Below are positions 25,121-37,433 of a stretch of DNA of 64,000 nt, one piece after another. Location of the stretch: assembly GCA_905182985.1 (NCBI GenBank), contig CAJJDN010000072.1, forward strand, positions 426,261 through 490,260, in the 5' to 3' direction. The first letter of the stretch is position 1; the number at the start of each line of letters is the position of its first letter. Both the position numbers and the translations under genes were made by a program. The DNA comes from Paramecium sonneborni (taxonomy: Eukaryota; Ciliophora; Oligohymenophorea; Peniculida; Parameciidae). The notes under the pieces are model-generated. The model was not told the DNA's origin, did not search any database, and saw only the letters and a program-made list of their open reading frames with translations.

Positions 25121-25647
25121 TCAGTTATCATCTTTATAGATTACTTCAAACTCTTGCACATTCTCATAAAATTCACTCATTTGTTTCAGGTTAGAAAAGT
25201 CTTGTATATTATTTTGTAAATTTTCTAAGCCTTTTAATAAGGTTTCGTTTTATTGTACTAGTTCCAACTATTATATCTATAATAATCAATACATTCTTCA
25301 TTCTTAACTTTTCTGCATGTATTTCTCCTTCATTATAAACTCGCTTTACAAGTTATCTAAGATCTTAAATCTAAATGTAAATATCAAATTTAAACCTCAT
25401 TCACTAGTTCTTCTTGCTTTATTTCAAGCATATTAACCTTTTCTTATAACTTATTATTTTCTTCCTTAAGTTTAAAATTTTCATTTTATAAAATTCTTTC
25501 TTTATGCTGAGTATTAGAAATAAAATGAGTTAAAGCCTATTGTTAAAACTATTTTAAAATCATCTAATTTATATCAACGATTGCTACCTCTTATAAGTCT
25601 GAATTATTTTCTTAAATTGGGTAACTCTCAACTGCTGAATCTGTCAT
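25121..25647 (-). CDS. Small coiled-coil protein
   Basis: Spliced product of 158 aa with two 25-nt introns at 25371-25395 and 25268-25292. It is acidic and helical, with heptads such as NFKLKEENNKLQEKVNMLEI and LVQQNETLLKGLENLQNNIQ, and a final segment FSNLKQMSEFYENVQEFE. The first intron starts GTTT, not GTA, so that boundary is less sure. The overall length is in frame. No family recognised. The size and pattern would suit a subunit of a larger coiled-coil complex. Confidence 0.65.
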
Positions 25648-25679
25648 TTAGGTATTAAATATCAATATTAAAAAATTAA

Positions 25680-27277
25680 TCAATTTTATTTTTTTTTCCA
25701 AGGTTTAACAAAGAATTATGATACTTTCTTATATTGTAAAAATAATAAAACAGTTATTATTACTATGAAGAATATACTTCCATAAAAACATCCTTTCACA
25801 AGTGGCTCTGTATTTAAATATGAATGTTCTGCAAATGATATAACTTCTTTAACAGCCTATGATTTTAAATTATTTTAAATACTATTGTAATTCCTTCATC
25901 TGTAAAACAATTATATTTTTGATATTCATGGAATATCCTGTTCTAACCATCAATTCCTTTTAAACCATCAGCTTATGTGTAATAAATTATACCCAAAGCC
26001 ATATTACTCATACATAAAATGAAGGTTATAATCAATTAATATTCAATATGTTAAAATTTCGTAAAATCTACACTGATGAAAGTCACATCTCTAAGTAAAT
26101 AAAACAACAAAGAAGTTATTAATAAAGCAGTTGTTAAGATTATTGAAATTTTACTCACATAACGACTGTAAGAGTTGATAATTTCTCCTTGCAATCTCAT
26201 ATTTTTAATACTATTTGGATCTACAATATTACATTCTGGATTTGTTGAATTTATTGCAATCCTACTAATTAATTATAAGGTGTAAGTGTCAATACTATCG
26301 ATATAATCTAAAAAATATGGTATGCTTTAGAAATTAGTAAAATCATTGTCATCATATACATTTAATTAATAATCTGAATCAATTATTTTTGAGTAATTAA
26401 ATGTGTTTCCGTATTTATCACATCCTTATTCTGGAACGATTGCTAAAGGATAATACTTACCACTTTAAAACTTAGGTTATACTTTAGAATTAAAACACAT
26501 AGAGTTTGGATGAACACCAGGAACAATTTAAAAATTAATTAAAGGGGTAGAACCGTTACGATACTTATTGAAATATTTTGACCCAATTTTAATCTATTTT
26601 TCAGTTTATGTTTGTGTTTCAATTAAATCTGTAAGTGGACATTATAAATTAGATGATTAAATGCAAATTCCAGCAGGACATTTATAATAATTGGATGGAC
26701 ATTCTTAATTACCGACCCATTTCCATTTTTTAGCAAATTAAACACATAACATATCCCCTTTCCAATATTGAAATTATTATCTCTTATAATAAGGAACACT
26801 TTGACAATCGGATTTGAAATGAGTAAAACAATAGGATCTATCTTTTAATTCCCCATTTGAACATAGACAACCTATAATAAATATGATTTGATAACCTGAA
26901 TTGACTCCTTCCCAAGTACCAATAGTAGTAATTTCAAATCCATATGGACAACTTTAATAATGTCTATGAAGTCTATTAATTTGGATGGTATTTTAAATAT
27001 CAAGAATTGGAGATGAAGCTAGGTTTTCTTAAAGTGTTTTTAATGTTGCAGAAGCACTGGATGGATCTTTTTATGGTTGTTATTAATGGTAAACTTGAAT
27101 CATAAGAATTAGGATAAATATGGCATAGATTAGTGGTATTATAAATATTGGAAGTGAGAATGGACTGGGTTCATCATTTAATATTTCTGATTAAACATCT
27201 AATATAACTTTTAAGTGTTTCTTTACTTTATAGACTATCAATAGAAAGGTTATCACAAGGCTGCTCTTCCCAATCAT
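25680..27277 (-). CDS. Multipass membrane protein with Cys-rich loop
   Basis: From the conservative ATG at 27277 the spliced product is 523 aa, with one 26-nt intron at 25857-25882. Hydrophobic segments are near the start, in SLPIFIIPLIYAIFILILMI, and as three more toward the C terminus (ISIILTTALLITSLLFYLL, IITFILCMSNMALGIIYY, SIFFIVIITVLLFL). The loop between the early and late segments holds many cysteines (SCPYGFEI, GCLCSNGE, ECPSNYYKCPAGIC), so it is probably extracellular and disulfide-bonded. The same frame is coding-like for another 13 codons upstream (QYVDPYIITN), then meets TGA, so a short 5' exon is probably missing from my model. Function unknown. Confidence 0.72.
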
Positions 27278-27543
27278 GTTTGTGATGATGTAAGGATCTA
27301 CGTATTGACAATTTCATCTTTTATTAATTTGATATGTAAAACTTAATCAAGTATTTAGAGATGTATTGAATAAGAATAATTATCATTTTTAAATATTTGA
27401 ATCTTTATAATCTATACTTCTATATCCTCATTTATTAACATTCTCTTACACATTCTTTAATACTATAAAATAACAAAATGTGGCTATGTTTGAATCATCT
27501 CAATAACAAATATTTAACGTTATATATTTAATTAATAAATTAA

Positions 27544-27924
27544 ATGTAGAAGACCCATTTTAAGAACCTTAAAGACTTACTTCAAAATAAGTATGCTTAT
27601 TAAGAAGCCAAATCTAATTCTCGTACTTCCTCAATTGCTGAAGTTTTATAGAATATCAAGAAAAATAAGGATTCAACTCCTGTCTCCATTATGAAGGAAG
27701 AAATCATCAATTTTACTAAGGCTATAGGTTTTGGAGTTTAGGCTCCAACCTCTAAATCAAAATCTAAAGAAAAATAAGCATTACCAAAGAGCATTGAGAA
27801 GTAATCATATAATTTTTGATTTTAGAAAACCTATACTAAGCAACCTAGGCCCATAATCAAAGGGAAATAGTCGAAACAATAGTTCTTAGAGTAGGAATAC
27901 TTCGGCTCATTCCATCATAAATGA
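27544..27924 (+). CDS. Hypothetical Ser/Lys-rich protein, 3' end unresolved
   Basis: The frame begins MQKTHFKNLKDLLQ and is clearly coding-like to the TGA at 27817-27819 (91 aa). A typical-looking intron (GT...TTTAG, 25 nt, 27801-27825) covers that TGA, but removing 25 nt shifts the frame. Continuing in the original frame past it gives a sensible tail ending EYFGSFHHK and TGA at 27922-27924. Either the intron is really 24 nt (a one-base error in its T-run) or the protein ends at 27819. In the longer model its stop overlaps the kinase start as ATGA. No family recognised. Confidence 0.5.
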
Positions 27925-29472
27925 AAAGTAACTTCAATAATTATCATAGTACAAATCGATCAATTGCTAGGGATCCAAAAATACCAAAAGGATTTTAAAC
28001 AGGAAGATTAAGAGAAAGATAAGAGATGAATTCAATAGTAGAATAATAAAAAATAAAAATACTTAATTAATCACAAGATCAATAAAAATAAACTCTCAAT
28101 AATAGCAATGTAAGTAAATAAGGAACAATAGATCTAGTTAACTTATTAAAATAACAGCAAAATCAAAAATAATCTTAAACAAATGAGACAATAAATGAAA
28201 GTAAAAACTATGGAGAAGAATTTTGTGGATTAAATAAAGGTCATTTCATTTATAATTATGTAATTGGGAAGGGAGGATTTGGAAGAGTATGGAAAGTAGA
28301 ATTAAAGAAAAGTAGATAAATGTTTGCAATGAAAGAAATGATGAAATCAAAAATAATAGCAAAAAGGAGTATAAACTCTGTTATGAATGAAAAAGAATTG
28401 TTATCATCATTGAGACATCCTTTTTTAGTTAATATGTGTTATGCATTTTAAGATAGAGATAATTTATATTTAATAATGGACCTTTTGACAGGAGGAGATT
28501 TAAGATTCCATATAGGTAAAATGAAGAGATTTAAAGAGCATCAAACAAGTAATTGTTTAAAATAAATTTAGAATTCTTTATTGCTTGTATTGTAAGTGGA
28601 TTAGAATATCTTCATAATAATAGTATAATACATAGAGATATAAAACCAGAAAATATAGTTCTTGACAAACGAGTAATCATAAAATTGTAATTAAGGGTTA
28701 TGCTAGAATAACAGATCTAGGTATTGCAAGAAAAGTAAGACCAGATAATTAATAAGATACAAGTGGTACTCCAGGTTATATGGGTAATTGAAATGAGATT
28801 ATGGTTTAGCTCCAGAAGTAATGTGTAGATAAAATCATGGAATTGCAGTAGATTATTTTGCATTAGGAGTAATTGCTTATGAATTTATGATGGGAAAAGT
28901 ATATTATTTATAATCATAATAAAAAGAGACCTTATAATGGAAAATCAAGGAAGGAAATTCGTGATTAAATTTTAGCTAAATAGGCATCAATTAAAAAAGA
29001 AGATCTACCAAATGGTTGGTCAATTGAAGCTATGGATTTTGTAAATAGAGTATAAATAGTTTATTTAATCTAAGTTATTATAAAGAAAACCATAAAATAG
29101 GTTAGGATTTAATGGTCCTTCTGAAGTTAAAAATCATCCCTGGTTAAAAGGTGTGCCTTGGGATAAATTATATCATAAAACTATAGAAGCACCTTATGTT
29201 CCTTTAGTATTTACTATTATATAAACAATAGAATGTAGAAGACATGTATAGATAATAAATATCTGATGATGGAGAGGAATCTTAGGATGAATTGATAAAG
29301 GAAAACTAATTATTATTAAGAAAAAATAGCGTTTAAAGTATCAATATTTAATTAAACAGATTTATTTGCTGGTTATGGATATGATTGCAATTAAGATCCT
29401 ACTTATAAAGTTACTAGGAGTACAGCTTCAACACATAATACAAGTTAATAAAATGAAACAATCAAATTTTGA
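27921..29472 (+). CDS. AGC-type Ser/Thr protein kinase (STK32/YANK-like)
   Basis: Spliced product of 459 aa with seven introns (28549-28571, 28673-28695, 28784-28809, 28899-28926, 29050-29074, 29207-29231, 29338-29359). A Gln/Asn-rich head of about 105 residues precedes the kinase domain: glycine loop GKGGFGRVW from about residue 116, MFAMKEMM with the ATP lysine, catalytic loop [15 protein letters not shown] in place of DFG, and SGTPGYMAPEV. The [20 protein letters not shown] block and the [10 protein letters not shown] hinge are typical of AGC kinases, nearest STK32 in my recall. Catalytic residues are present, so it should be active. Four introns end in AAG or CAG, each needed for the conserved reading. 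Confidence 0.9.
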
Positions 29473-29521
29473 ATCAATTAATTCATAATATATATATATT
29501 ATAATAATAATAATAATACAT

Positions 29522-30486
29522 TCATAATAACAAAATTAAAAGCAGAATTAAAAATGCAACAACTGCACAAACTAATAAGCACCATAACTTTTTTTTTCCT
29601 TGTTTTTATTATTCTTATGTTTTAGTTAATTAATCTTATGTTTTAATGACATTCTCTTTTGTATTTGTGACATTGGTTTCTATCACATCAAAATAAGTAT
29701 CTTAATGTTCTATTTCTAGAGCTAAATCTTAAACGATTTTATTGATTGTTTGTGTCTTATATTATATTTAATCTATTTCTTCTTAATTTTATTTTATTAT
29801 TTAATTGTGCCATTCTATATGGTCAAATTGTTCAAATGTTTAAATATCCATCAATTACATTTATTAATTATTTTAAAGATCTTATTAGTTAGTGGAAGTA
29901 GAATTTAATGTAAAATTTTAAACATCTTGTTTAGATGTCATTTTCATCATTCTTTCAATATCTTTTAAAATTTCTTTTAAAGACTCATATCCACAATCAT
30001 TAATCATATTTTTAGATAACTGTTAATGTCTTTAGAAATGACTAGTATACAAATCTCTTAATTTCTTGGTTTTATTTCTTTGCTCAACTCCTCTCGATTA
30101 CTTTGAGTTATTGTTTAAAGTACTTGTTCCAATTTAATGATATTGTCTTTTATACTCAAATGTTCTAATTAAATGGTCTTTAATTATAGAAACATTTGAT
30201 TGACATTGTGCTAATCAATTTCTGATTCTCCGGATACTTATAATTCATCAACACTTTATTAGTAATCTAAGAGTTGTGCTTTAACACTCTAAGATTAAAT
30301 AAGTTAAGGTACCTCATATAATTAATCAAAAGAGATGTTATTGTTCAATAATGATGTATGAAGATCACTCATTTAATTAAATATTAAATCAATCACACCA
30401 TTACATTCTTTTACCATTGATCCATTATCCCTTCCTCTTTCCTTACTAAGCATTAGTATATTCTCCAATTCCATGCTATTTCCCAT
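29522..30486 (-). CDS. Syntaxin (Qa-SNARE)
   Basis: Spliced product of 305 aa with introns at 30289-30312 and 30101-30123 (the latter ends in CAAAG). The helical N-terminal two thirds should form the Habc regulatory bundle. The SNARE motif spans about residues 215-275 with the ionic-layer Gln at about 246 in ALEIEHQDTYFDVIETNV. The protein ends in a 21-residue hydrophobic tail anchor after GKKK. Thus it is a tail-anchored target-membrane SNARE for vesicle fusion, of plasma-membrane or endosomal syntaxin type. The exact subfamily is not decided. Its start lies about 30 bp from the stop of the MORN gene. Confidence 0.85.
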
Positions 30487-30515
30487 ACTCCCATTAACCA
30501 CAATATTATCGAGAA

Positions 30516-31497
30516 TCAGCTAACTAAATTACTAATATGATTACGCCATCTGAGTGTTCCAAAACCATGCTTTTTATCATTTTTATATTCTCCTTCATAT
30601 TAAGTTCCATCTGCCCATTTCATTTTACCTTTTCCGTCCATTTAATCGTTTAACCATTCACCTTCATATTTTCTACCATCATGCCATGTATAAGTACTAC
30701 AATCTCTTAAATTTATAATACCCTATTCCATTAAATTGATTGTTTTTAAACTAACCTTCATAAAGAGAACCATCAGGAAATTTATAAACACCATATCCTT
30801 CACGTTTTCCTAATTTAAATAAACCTGTATAACTAGATTAATCAGAGAACAATTCAAATCCTTATCCATGCTATAAATTTTCAAACCAATCTCCTTTATA
30901 CAAAGCTCCATCTCCATGATAATATTCACCATAACCATGATGTTGATCATCACACCATTATCCTACATAATAATCACCATCTGGATAAATCATTCTGCCC
31001 TTTCCATTAGCCATTCCTCGAGAAAATTAACCTTCATAAATGGATCCATTTTTCATGATTTAAACTCCTTTTAATTTCATAACTGAATTTTACCTTTTCC
31101 ATTTTTTTATCCATTTAACCATCCTCCTTAATACAAACTTCCATTATTTAATTCATAAAATCCATAAAAATAAGCTTCTGATTCTTCTACTTCAAAGGGA
31201 GGCATATTTTCTAATAGTTCCTGGATTAAAATCATCAAATACTTTATATTAAGTTGTTTAGAATGATTAAGATGTTAATTTAGCCTCCTTAACATCTGGT
31301 CGATGAATCTCTAACAATAAAGAATCATCCATTTATCTAGTTTTAGTCTAAGACAAATTCTTCTCCATATCTCCTTAAATCAATGGTTCATCTGGCAGAG
31401 CTCCAACCTCTCGAATTGTCTCTATCTTACTAGTAAATGTCAGTGGAGGTGCATCACTTAGAACTGTTATTTATTCAGAACATACACATTATCCCAT
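30516..31497 (-). CDS. MORN-repeat protein
   Basis: Spliced product of 302 aa with introns at 31221-31242 (ends CCAG), 31068-31093 (ends AAAAG) and 30697-30721. An N-terminal stretch of about 95 residues without repeats is followed by eight or so MORN units: for example GGWLNGQKNGKGK, GQFSRGMANGKGRMIYPDGD, GQWCDDQHHGYGEYYHGDG, GLFKLGKREGYGVYKFPDGS and GEYKNDKKHGFGTLRW. MORN arrays bind membranes or form rigid scaffolds at membrane-cytoskeleton junctions and in cilia. No catalytic domain is attached. The intron removals each join repeat halves into full units, which supports the model. Confidence 0.9.
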
Positions 31498-31536
31498 TAT
31501 TTTAATTTATTTTATAAGTATATAACTATTAGTTTT

Positions 31537-33425
31537 TCACTATTTTCTTATGAAATTGGCGTTTGTCTTCACTTCTTATTCCATGAAATGTAAGATTCTC
31601 ATCTCTAAATTCTAGTTCTTTTTTACTTATTACTCAAATCCTTATTTTACTTATTGTAATTCATCTAGTTTTACTTAATAATCCTTCTCCTTTCTTTAAA
31701 TTATTTAATCTGACTACTAAATTAAAAATATTACTTAATTGATTCATTTTCCATTGCAATTCCTGTATTTCCAAAGAACTATTATTATAATTATTCATAT
31801 GTTCTAATTGCCTCTTATAATTATCCATTTCCAATTAATTTTAACTCAATTATTGCTCTAATTATCTAATCTAATACTCATTAATTACCTTGATTTTTAT
31901 TCATAATGTAGAAGAATTTATTCATAATCTTTTATTTTATCATTTAAATTAGATATCTAAGTTTCAAATAAAGCTTTTTCTGCATTTGATAACATATTAT
32001 GACTATCCTCTTAGATTTATCTTTATTCTAAACGTTCTCTCATTTCAGATATTTCTTACCATAATATTTAGTATCTCGAACTTGCTTATTGTAATTCATT
32101 TTATTAAGATTAAACCTATTATATATAGGTATTCTATTATTATTAAAAAAGTTTATACTTCAGATTAATCTTTTTAAATTGTTAATATACTTATTTGTTC
32201 TTTCAATTAAGATATTGTATTGTTAAGAGAACTTATGGTCTAATGATTATTATTTAGTTCTTGTCTAACTTATTTTAAATCATTTTCTAATTAATTAATG
32301 TATACAATATATTCTGATTTTTGAGTTTAATCTTTTAATTATTTTTCAAGACTCTATATTTTTTGATTTAAAAGGTCATTCTCTTATTGGAGAGAATCTT
32401 TCTAATTTAAAAAGCTCTATGATTTAATTTCCAAAGAGGCTATGGTTTCTTTTAATTATTGAAAAGTTTAATGATCTAGTTAAGTATGTTGTAATTATTA
32501 TCTGAGATTATCATTGCTTATTTACAGAGTTAATAATTTGATTTCCGCTTATTCTAATTTATAACTTAGTTCTCTTTATGTATAATTACTTTTAGTATTA
32601 GAGGAATTTGGATGATTATTAATTTGTAGATTATGGTTAATATTTGGGTTCATATTTTCTTTATATTGTCTATTTTATTATGATAACAACAAATCTTAAT
32701 ATCTTTTGTCTGATTCTGATATTTATTAATTAAGTTTTTTATTTTCTTCTTGCTAATAATTAATTGTATGATTTAATTTGGAATTATCATTAACCAAAAG
32801 AGTAATTTTTTATTGTAATTATTCCATTATTAATTTGAGTTTATCATACTCTGAATTACTTTGCTATGAATTTAATTGATTTTTTATCTAAATGTTTTCT
32901 TCAACTAATGAATTAGATAATTAAGAAGAAGATTTGATCACTTAAATAACTTAATCAAATTAACTCTAAACAACTTTATCAAATGATTTTTTAAGATCTT
33001 CTAATTAACAAATAGCAAATCTAAGTTGATCTTTTAAAATTTCGAAATTATTGATTTTGATTGTTTTAGGGAGAGTATTACTTTTTTTATCAAAATGGCT
33101 TTCTTATGTGTAATTTAATGTAGTATTAAAACTAGTTGAATCTAATAATCTATTGGATTAAGTTTTATTTGGCATTAAGGTAGCAGTAGATCCAGATTTA
33201 CCTCTAACTTAATAAAAAGAACTTCTTTAACTTTGATTAACAGGTAAATCTTTGATTGGTGATAATTAATCAATAATGCTCCTATGAATATTATATATAA
33301 TATTACATTCTCATTTTCTAACAACTCATATAGTTAGGATTGAGATGTTATTTTTAAGGTGGTGTAACAGATGATTAACGTACTTAATAGAGAGTAGCTG
33401 GTTTTTAAGTGAGTTACATACTCAT
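31537..33425 (-). CDS. Long coiled-coil protein
   Basis: Spliced product of 596 aa with introns at 33282-33306, 32134-32158, 31866-31888 and 31710-31734 (the last ends in TCAG). Residues 1-110 are Ser/Thr/Gln-rich with little order (TLMPNKTQSNRLLD). From about residue 115 to the end heptads are nearly unbroken (LRFAICQLEDLKKSFDKVVQ, LKLIMEQLQQKITLLV, EISEMRERLEQRQ, EQQLSQNQLEMDNYK). Such a protein is likely to be a structural element of centriole, cortex or ciliary root, but I cannot name a family. It lies 66 bp from the trichocyst matrix gene. Confidence 0.8.
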
Positions 33426-33491
33426 ATTGCTGTTATAAAAATTTGAATAATTAAATTTATATTTTGATTATTAATGAAAATGAAAATAAGA

Positions 33492-34586
33492 TCAAGCTTG
33501 GTTGGCAAGTCTTTAGTTTCTTTCATGATTTTCATCTTCAACTTAGTTAAATCTAGCTTCAACCATCTCTTCTAATTAAGCAACTAATTAGAGTTCATTT
33601 CTTCTTGCTTAAGTAGCATAATTGTATTCATTAGCAAAGGTAGAGCATAAAGCTTATGCTTAATCCCAAAGTTATTGATTTCTTTAAAGTTTTCCTGAAG
33701 CAGTTTGTGCAATAGCTGATTGAGTTCCAATTTATTAACTCAATGAATCAAGTTTATTTTAAAGTCTTTCATTTTAAGCTTCAAGTCTAGCAATAGTTTA
33801 TCCAATTCTATCTTTTTAGTCATTAAAAGCAGCAACTGATACAGCATTTGATTCAGTGAAATCATTATATGCTTCTTAGATATTGGCTCTTAATGTTTCT
33901 AAAAGTTAAGCAACTCTTTCAAGAGCTGATTCATCAAGTTATCCTTCTTAAGCAGCTAATTAAGCAAATGCATAGAAAACTGGAGCAAACTTTGCAGTTT
34001 CTTTAATATTGAAAGCAGTTTAGATCATACTCTTTGAAACTCTGCTAATTTCAGCAAATGATCCTGATCCACTATAGATTGTAGCTAAGATATCAGATGC
34101 TTCATCAATAGCATGGAGAGCATCTTCATAATCTCTTCCTCTTCTTTTGAAATATCCAGCTTCAGTTTCAGCAGCACTCAATACTGAATTTAAATGTTCT
34201 TAAGCAGAGAAGTATTATTATTAATTAACTTCTTATTAATTAGTAGCTCTAATCTTTGATGTTTAAGCAACATTTAAAGCAGCTGTTGAATCTCTCAATA
34301 CATTGCTAGCATCTGTGACTTCACCTCTTCTGAAAGCATCTTCAGATTCACATTCTGATACTTAAATATTATAGATCTCATCATGATTAACTTATTCTGT
34401 GTTAACTGCATCTCTGAAGTCTCTTAATACATTCATTATTGCATCAAGTGGTGATTTATTTTTCAATTTAGCTTCAACTTCAGCCATTACTGCTGTCATT
34501 GATCTCTTTTTGGAATAATCCAAGTTGAATTTTGTTGTTGCATTTGCAACTGCCAAAATGACTAATAAGCACAAAGCAATTCTCAT
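33492..34586 (-). CDS. Trichocyst matrix protein
   Basis: Intronless frame of 364 aa. A signal peptide (MRIALCLLVILAVANA) leads a short propeptide-like segment and two helical, Ala/Gln/Glu/Leu-rich domains with heptads (RIGQTIARLEAQNERLQNKL, ALHAIDEASDILATIY). This is the layout of the acidic, proteolytically processed proteins that form the crystalline, expandable content of Paramecium trichocysts (regulated secretory organelles). Codon use is richer in G and C than neighbouring genes, as expected for very strong expression. It is the clearest lineage marker in the window. A decayed relative is seen near 63250-63760. Confidence 0.88.
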
Positions 34587-35142
34587 TATAATTATTATTT
34601 TTTTTTATTTCTTTTCTACACACTCATATATTGTATTCAAAATCAAAAACGGATTTTTTATTATAAAATTATTTACTATATACATTTATCAATTTATTCT
34701 TTCTTCAAACACTTTTCCAACTCTCATTTGTCCAACCTCCAAAATCATATTATATTTCCATTCTCTAAGGTTATACACTATTGTTCTTTGTTCGTTAATT
34801 CATTTCTTTTTATTCACTACATGCTCTTTTTTTACAGAAAATAGAACAATGTTTTATTTACATAAATGATATCTCATTTTTAGATACTCTTGAATTTCTA
34901 ATACCACATTTATTCCCACAATCTATTATCATTCTTTTTAATTTATTATCTTATCTCTTCTCGTCTCTAATCAACATATCTAATCTTCTAATATTATTCA
35001 ATTATCTATTTTTTAAAAAAAACTAACTCATATCGCAATCATTAGAAAATAAATTTAGAATTGGATTTTATTTAAACATTTAAATATGGTAAAATATTTA
35101 TTAATCATATGTTTTAATAATATTATATAACATAAATATAAA
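34587..35142. other. Upstream region of the trichocyst matrix gene
   Basis: About 555 bp, AT-rich with pyrimidine-rich runs on the plus strand. It must contain the promoter of the highly expressed trichocyst gene. No consensus element can be named. A plus-strand frame at 34525-34869 is open, but it overlaps the real gene antisense and is hydrophobic noise. Confidence 0.4.
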
Positions 35143-36857
35143 TCATTTATAAAGCATAATCCCAATAATTACAATTAAAACACAAATTATTGCTATCCGG
35201 TATAAAATTTTAGTTTGTTAGGATTGCTATGCTTTTATTAATTCTTATTTAGCTTTTTAAGTTTTATTTTCAGCATAGGCATAATTTTCTTCAACTGTAA
35301 ACATTTAATCAACTTACTAAGTAGCAATCTCATGGATTTTTTCATAAATACCTTTGACTGTTTCTATGCTCTTATGAACATTTTACAATCTCTATTTTCT
35401 TTATGTTACATTATCCTCAAATAATTAAACTTCGACTTAGTGCTCCTATAATAAACTAGTATCTTCATCAACATTATGATATTATTCCATTTCTAGTAAT
35501 CGTTTATTTTATTGTGAATAAAATTTCATTAATTTCATGATATGATTCTCATCACCTTTTTTAATACGCTTCTATATTTCTTTTTTGATATTTTCTGACA
35601 TTTGTTAGCATTTTTACAAATATTCAGATCTATGATTCCCTTCAACCTCTTCATCAAGAAGACTTCGGAATTTTTCAATATCATTTTTTAATTTATCATC
35701 TTCATCTAAATTATCTTAATACATTTAATATATAAATCATAACAAATATTATTCTTTTATCTTAAAATTATAATATTAACACGTATTAGATAATTCATCT
35801 AATATTTATTTATTTTATTGAAGCCTATAAGAATATTATGAATGTTTATCCAAAATTGATTTTACTTACTATTCTCTTTCATTTTACAATTTTTCTAATC
35901 GTTATCTAGCATAAATAAATTTCATATCTTAAGTTATAGATCTAACAGTTCTATTTGGTTCTGATCTCTATTCTTCATATATATTTGTTTTAGTTTATTT
36001 ATTAGATTCACTGCTTGACATATTTATCTATAATGATTTCTTTTTTGATTTAATTTAATTTTTTGATTTCTTCTATTATACTTTTTATGTTAAATTTAAA
36101 AGTTTGTTATAAATTTTAGTTAATCTAATTTATTCTTACTCTTCCTTTGTTTTATTTGATTTCTCAACATGTTTATTAATCTAATCTTTTAAATATAAAT
36201 GTACTATTTCATCTTATCCATTTAATCGTTATCGAATGCTTTCTAAACGTTAAGATTTTCTTTAAGATGCAGCATCCATACTTTTATTCAATTTCTTAAA
36301 AAATTCAAACTATTATATACATCAATACTATACCTCATCTAAATTTTTAGGCTCTGCCAATTTTATTGTTGGATTTTCTTAAAGAGTAACTACTTTTTTT
36401 TATTCAATTTTCTCTGGAACTTACTCTATCAATTCAACTTTAGCTGAAACCTCTTCTTTTATTTCTTTAATTTCTCTAATTTCTTCTTACACAGACATCT
36501 TTCTAGGCTTCCTTCTTAAATTCTTTTTTTTTAACTTATTTGTTAATGCTATCAATTGACTCTCTTTTTTTTTCACACTCTCTATCATTGTTGAAGATAA
36601 TTTATCATTTAGCTTCTATAATTTTGTACTTAAATCAGCTTATAATTTCTTTTTGTTTTCATGGATTGATTCTAACTTTAAAACATTCTATTTTGCTCTT
36701 TGCATTTATTCTTCAAATTTTAACAAATAATTTACCTTACAATGGATTCACATATGCTCCATTATCTTAACTTATTTCAAGACACTTTTCCAATCCTATA
36801 AAATAAATTTTAAATACTTTGAAGTTCTTTTGTATAAGGTAATAAAATATTTTACAT
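35143..36857 (-). CDS. Coiled-coil protein ending in a syntaxin-18-like SNARE and tail anchor
   Basis: Spliced product of about 530 aa with introns at 36796-36817, 36711-36735, 36310-36333, 35761-35782 and 35715-35743. The last two start GTG/GTT, end in TTAAG, and leave a 17-nt exon, so they are tentative. Residues 1-260 are coiled coil. An in-frame ATG at 36021 opens a second part (MSSSESNKQ...) that ends with VQLFEDNVTQRKQRLQNVHK, a SNARE-like helix (YEKIHEIATQQVDQMFTVEE) and a tail anchor (LYRIAIICVLIVIIGIMLY). This recalls syntaxin 18/Ufe1, the ER SNARE. No TGA occurs in any frame between the two parts, so either one long protein or two genes joined by a missed stop. Confidence 0.65.
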
Positions 36858-37433
36858 AAAATATTAAAATATAAAATAAAATTAATCGATTATATTTTAA
36901 GATATAATGCATTAAGATTTAAAAATCATTATGCTAGATTTTAAATAATAAAAATTAGTCATACTTTTATAATAAAATATTTTTATTAACTGTTTTTTCA
37001 TATCTTAATCAATAAAAAATATTATTTGATATAATTCTACCCTTATCTCTTAATAATGAAAACAATTATGTAAAAATAATTTTCAAACTAAGTTTCCTAA
37101 AAATAATTATAATTTAAAAAAAATTATAAATTAAAATCAAAAATTTTATTCTTCAGTGATTTTAAGGGTATAAATCAAATGAAGGACAGATTATTTGATA
37201 TATGAATTTAACTGTTATAGAAAATGGATTAAAAAAATAAAAAATATATTGAAATACAAAAAATTATTCTATAACCCCAAATGAAAACTAATTTTTTAAT
37301 TCCACTGAAACTTTTTTGCAAAATTTAGATAATATTAGACATATATCAGTAATCATTGATACTAATAAAATAATTGAAATCAGATAAATTATTCCATTAA
37401 AATAAAATAATCAAATTCTTTTAATGAATATAA
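36858..37433. other. AT-rich intergenic region
   Basis: About 575 bp of AT-rich DNA between the coiled-coil/SNARE gene and the end of the GST gene. No gene or RNA seen. Confidence 0.45.

Noticed and set aside
36511..36535. Possible 20-21 nt intron (GTT...AAG) in the coiled-coil/SNARE gene
   Set aside because: Recounting the A-run gave nine A, so the frame is continuous without it and no intron is needed.
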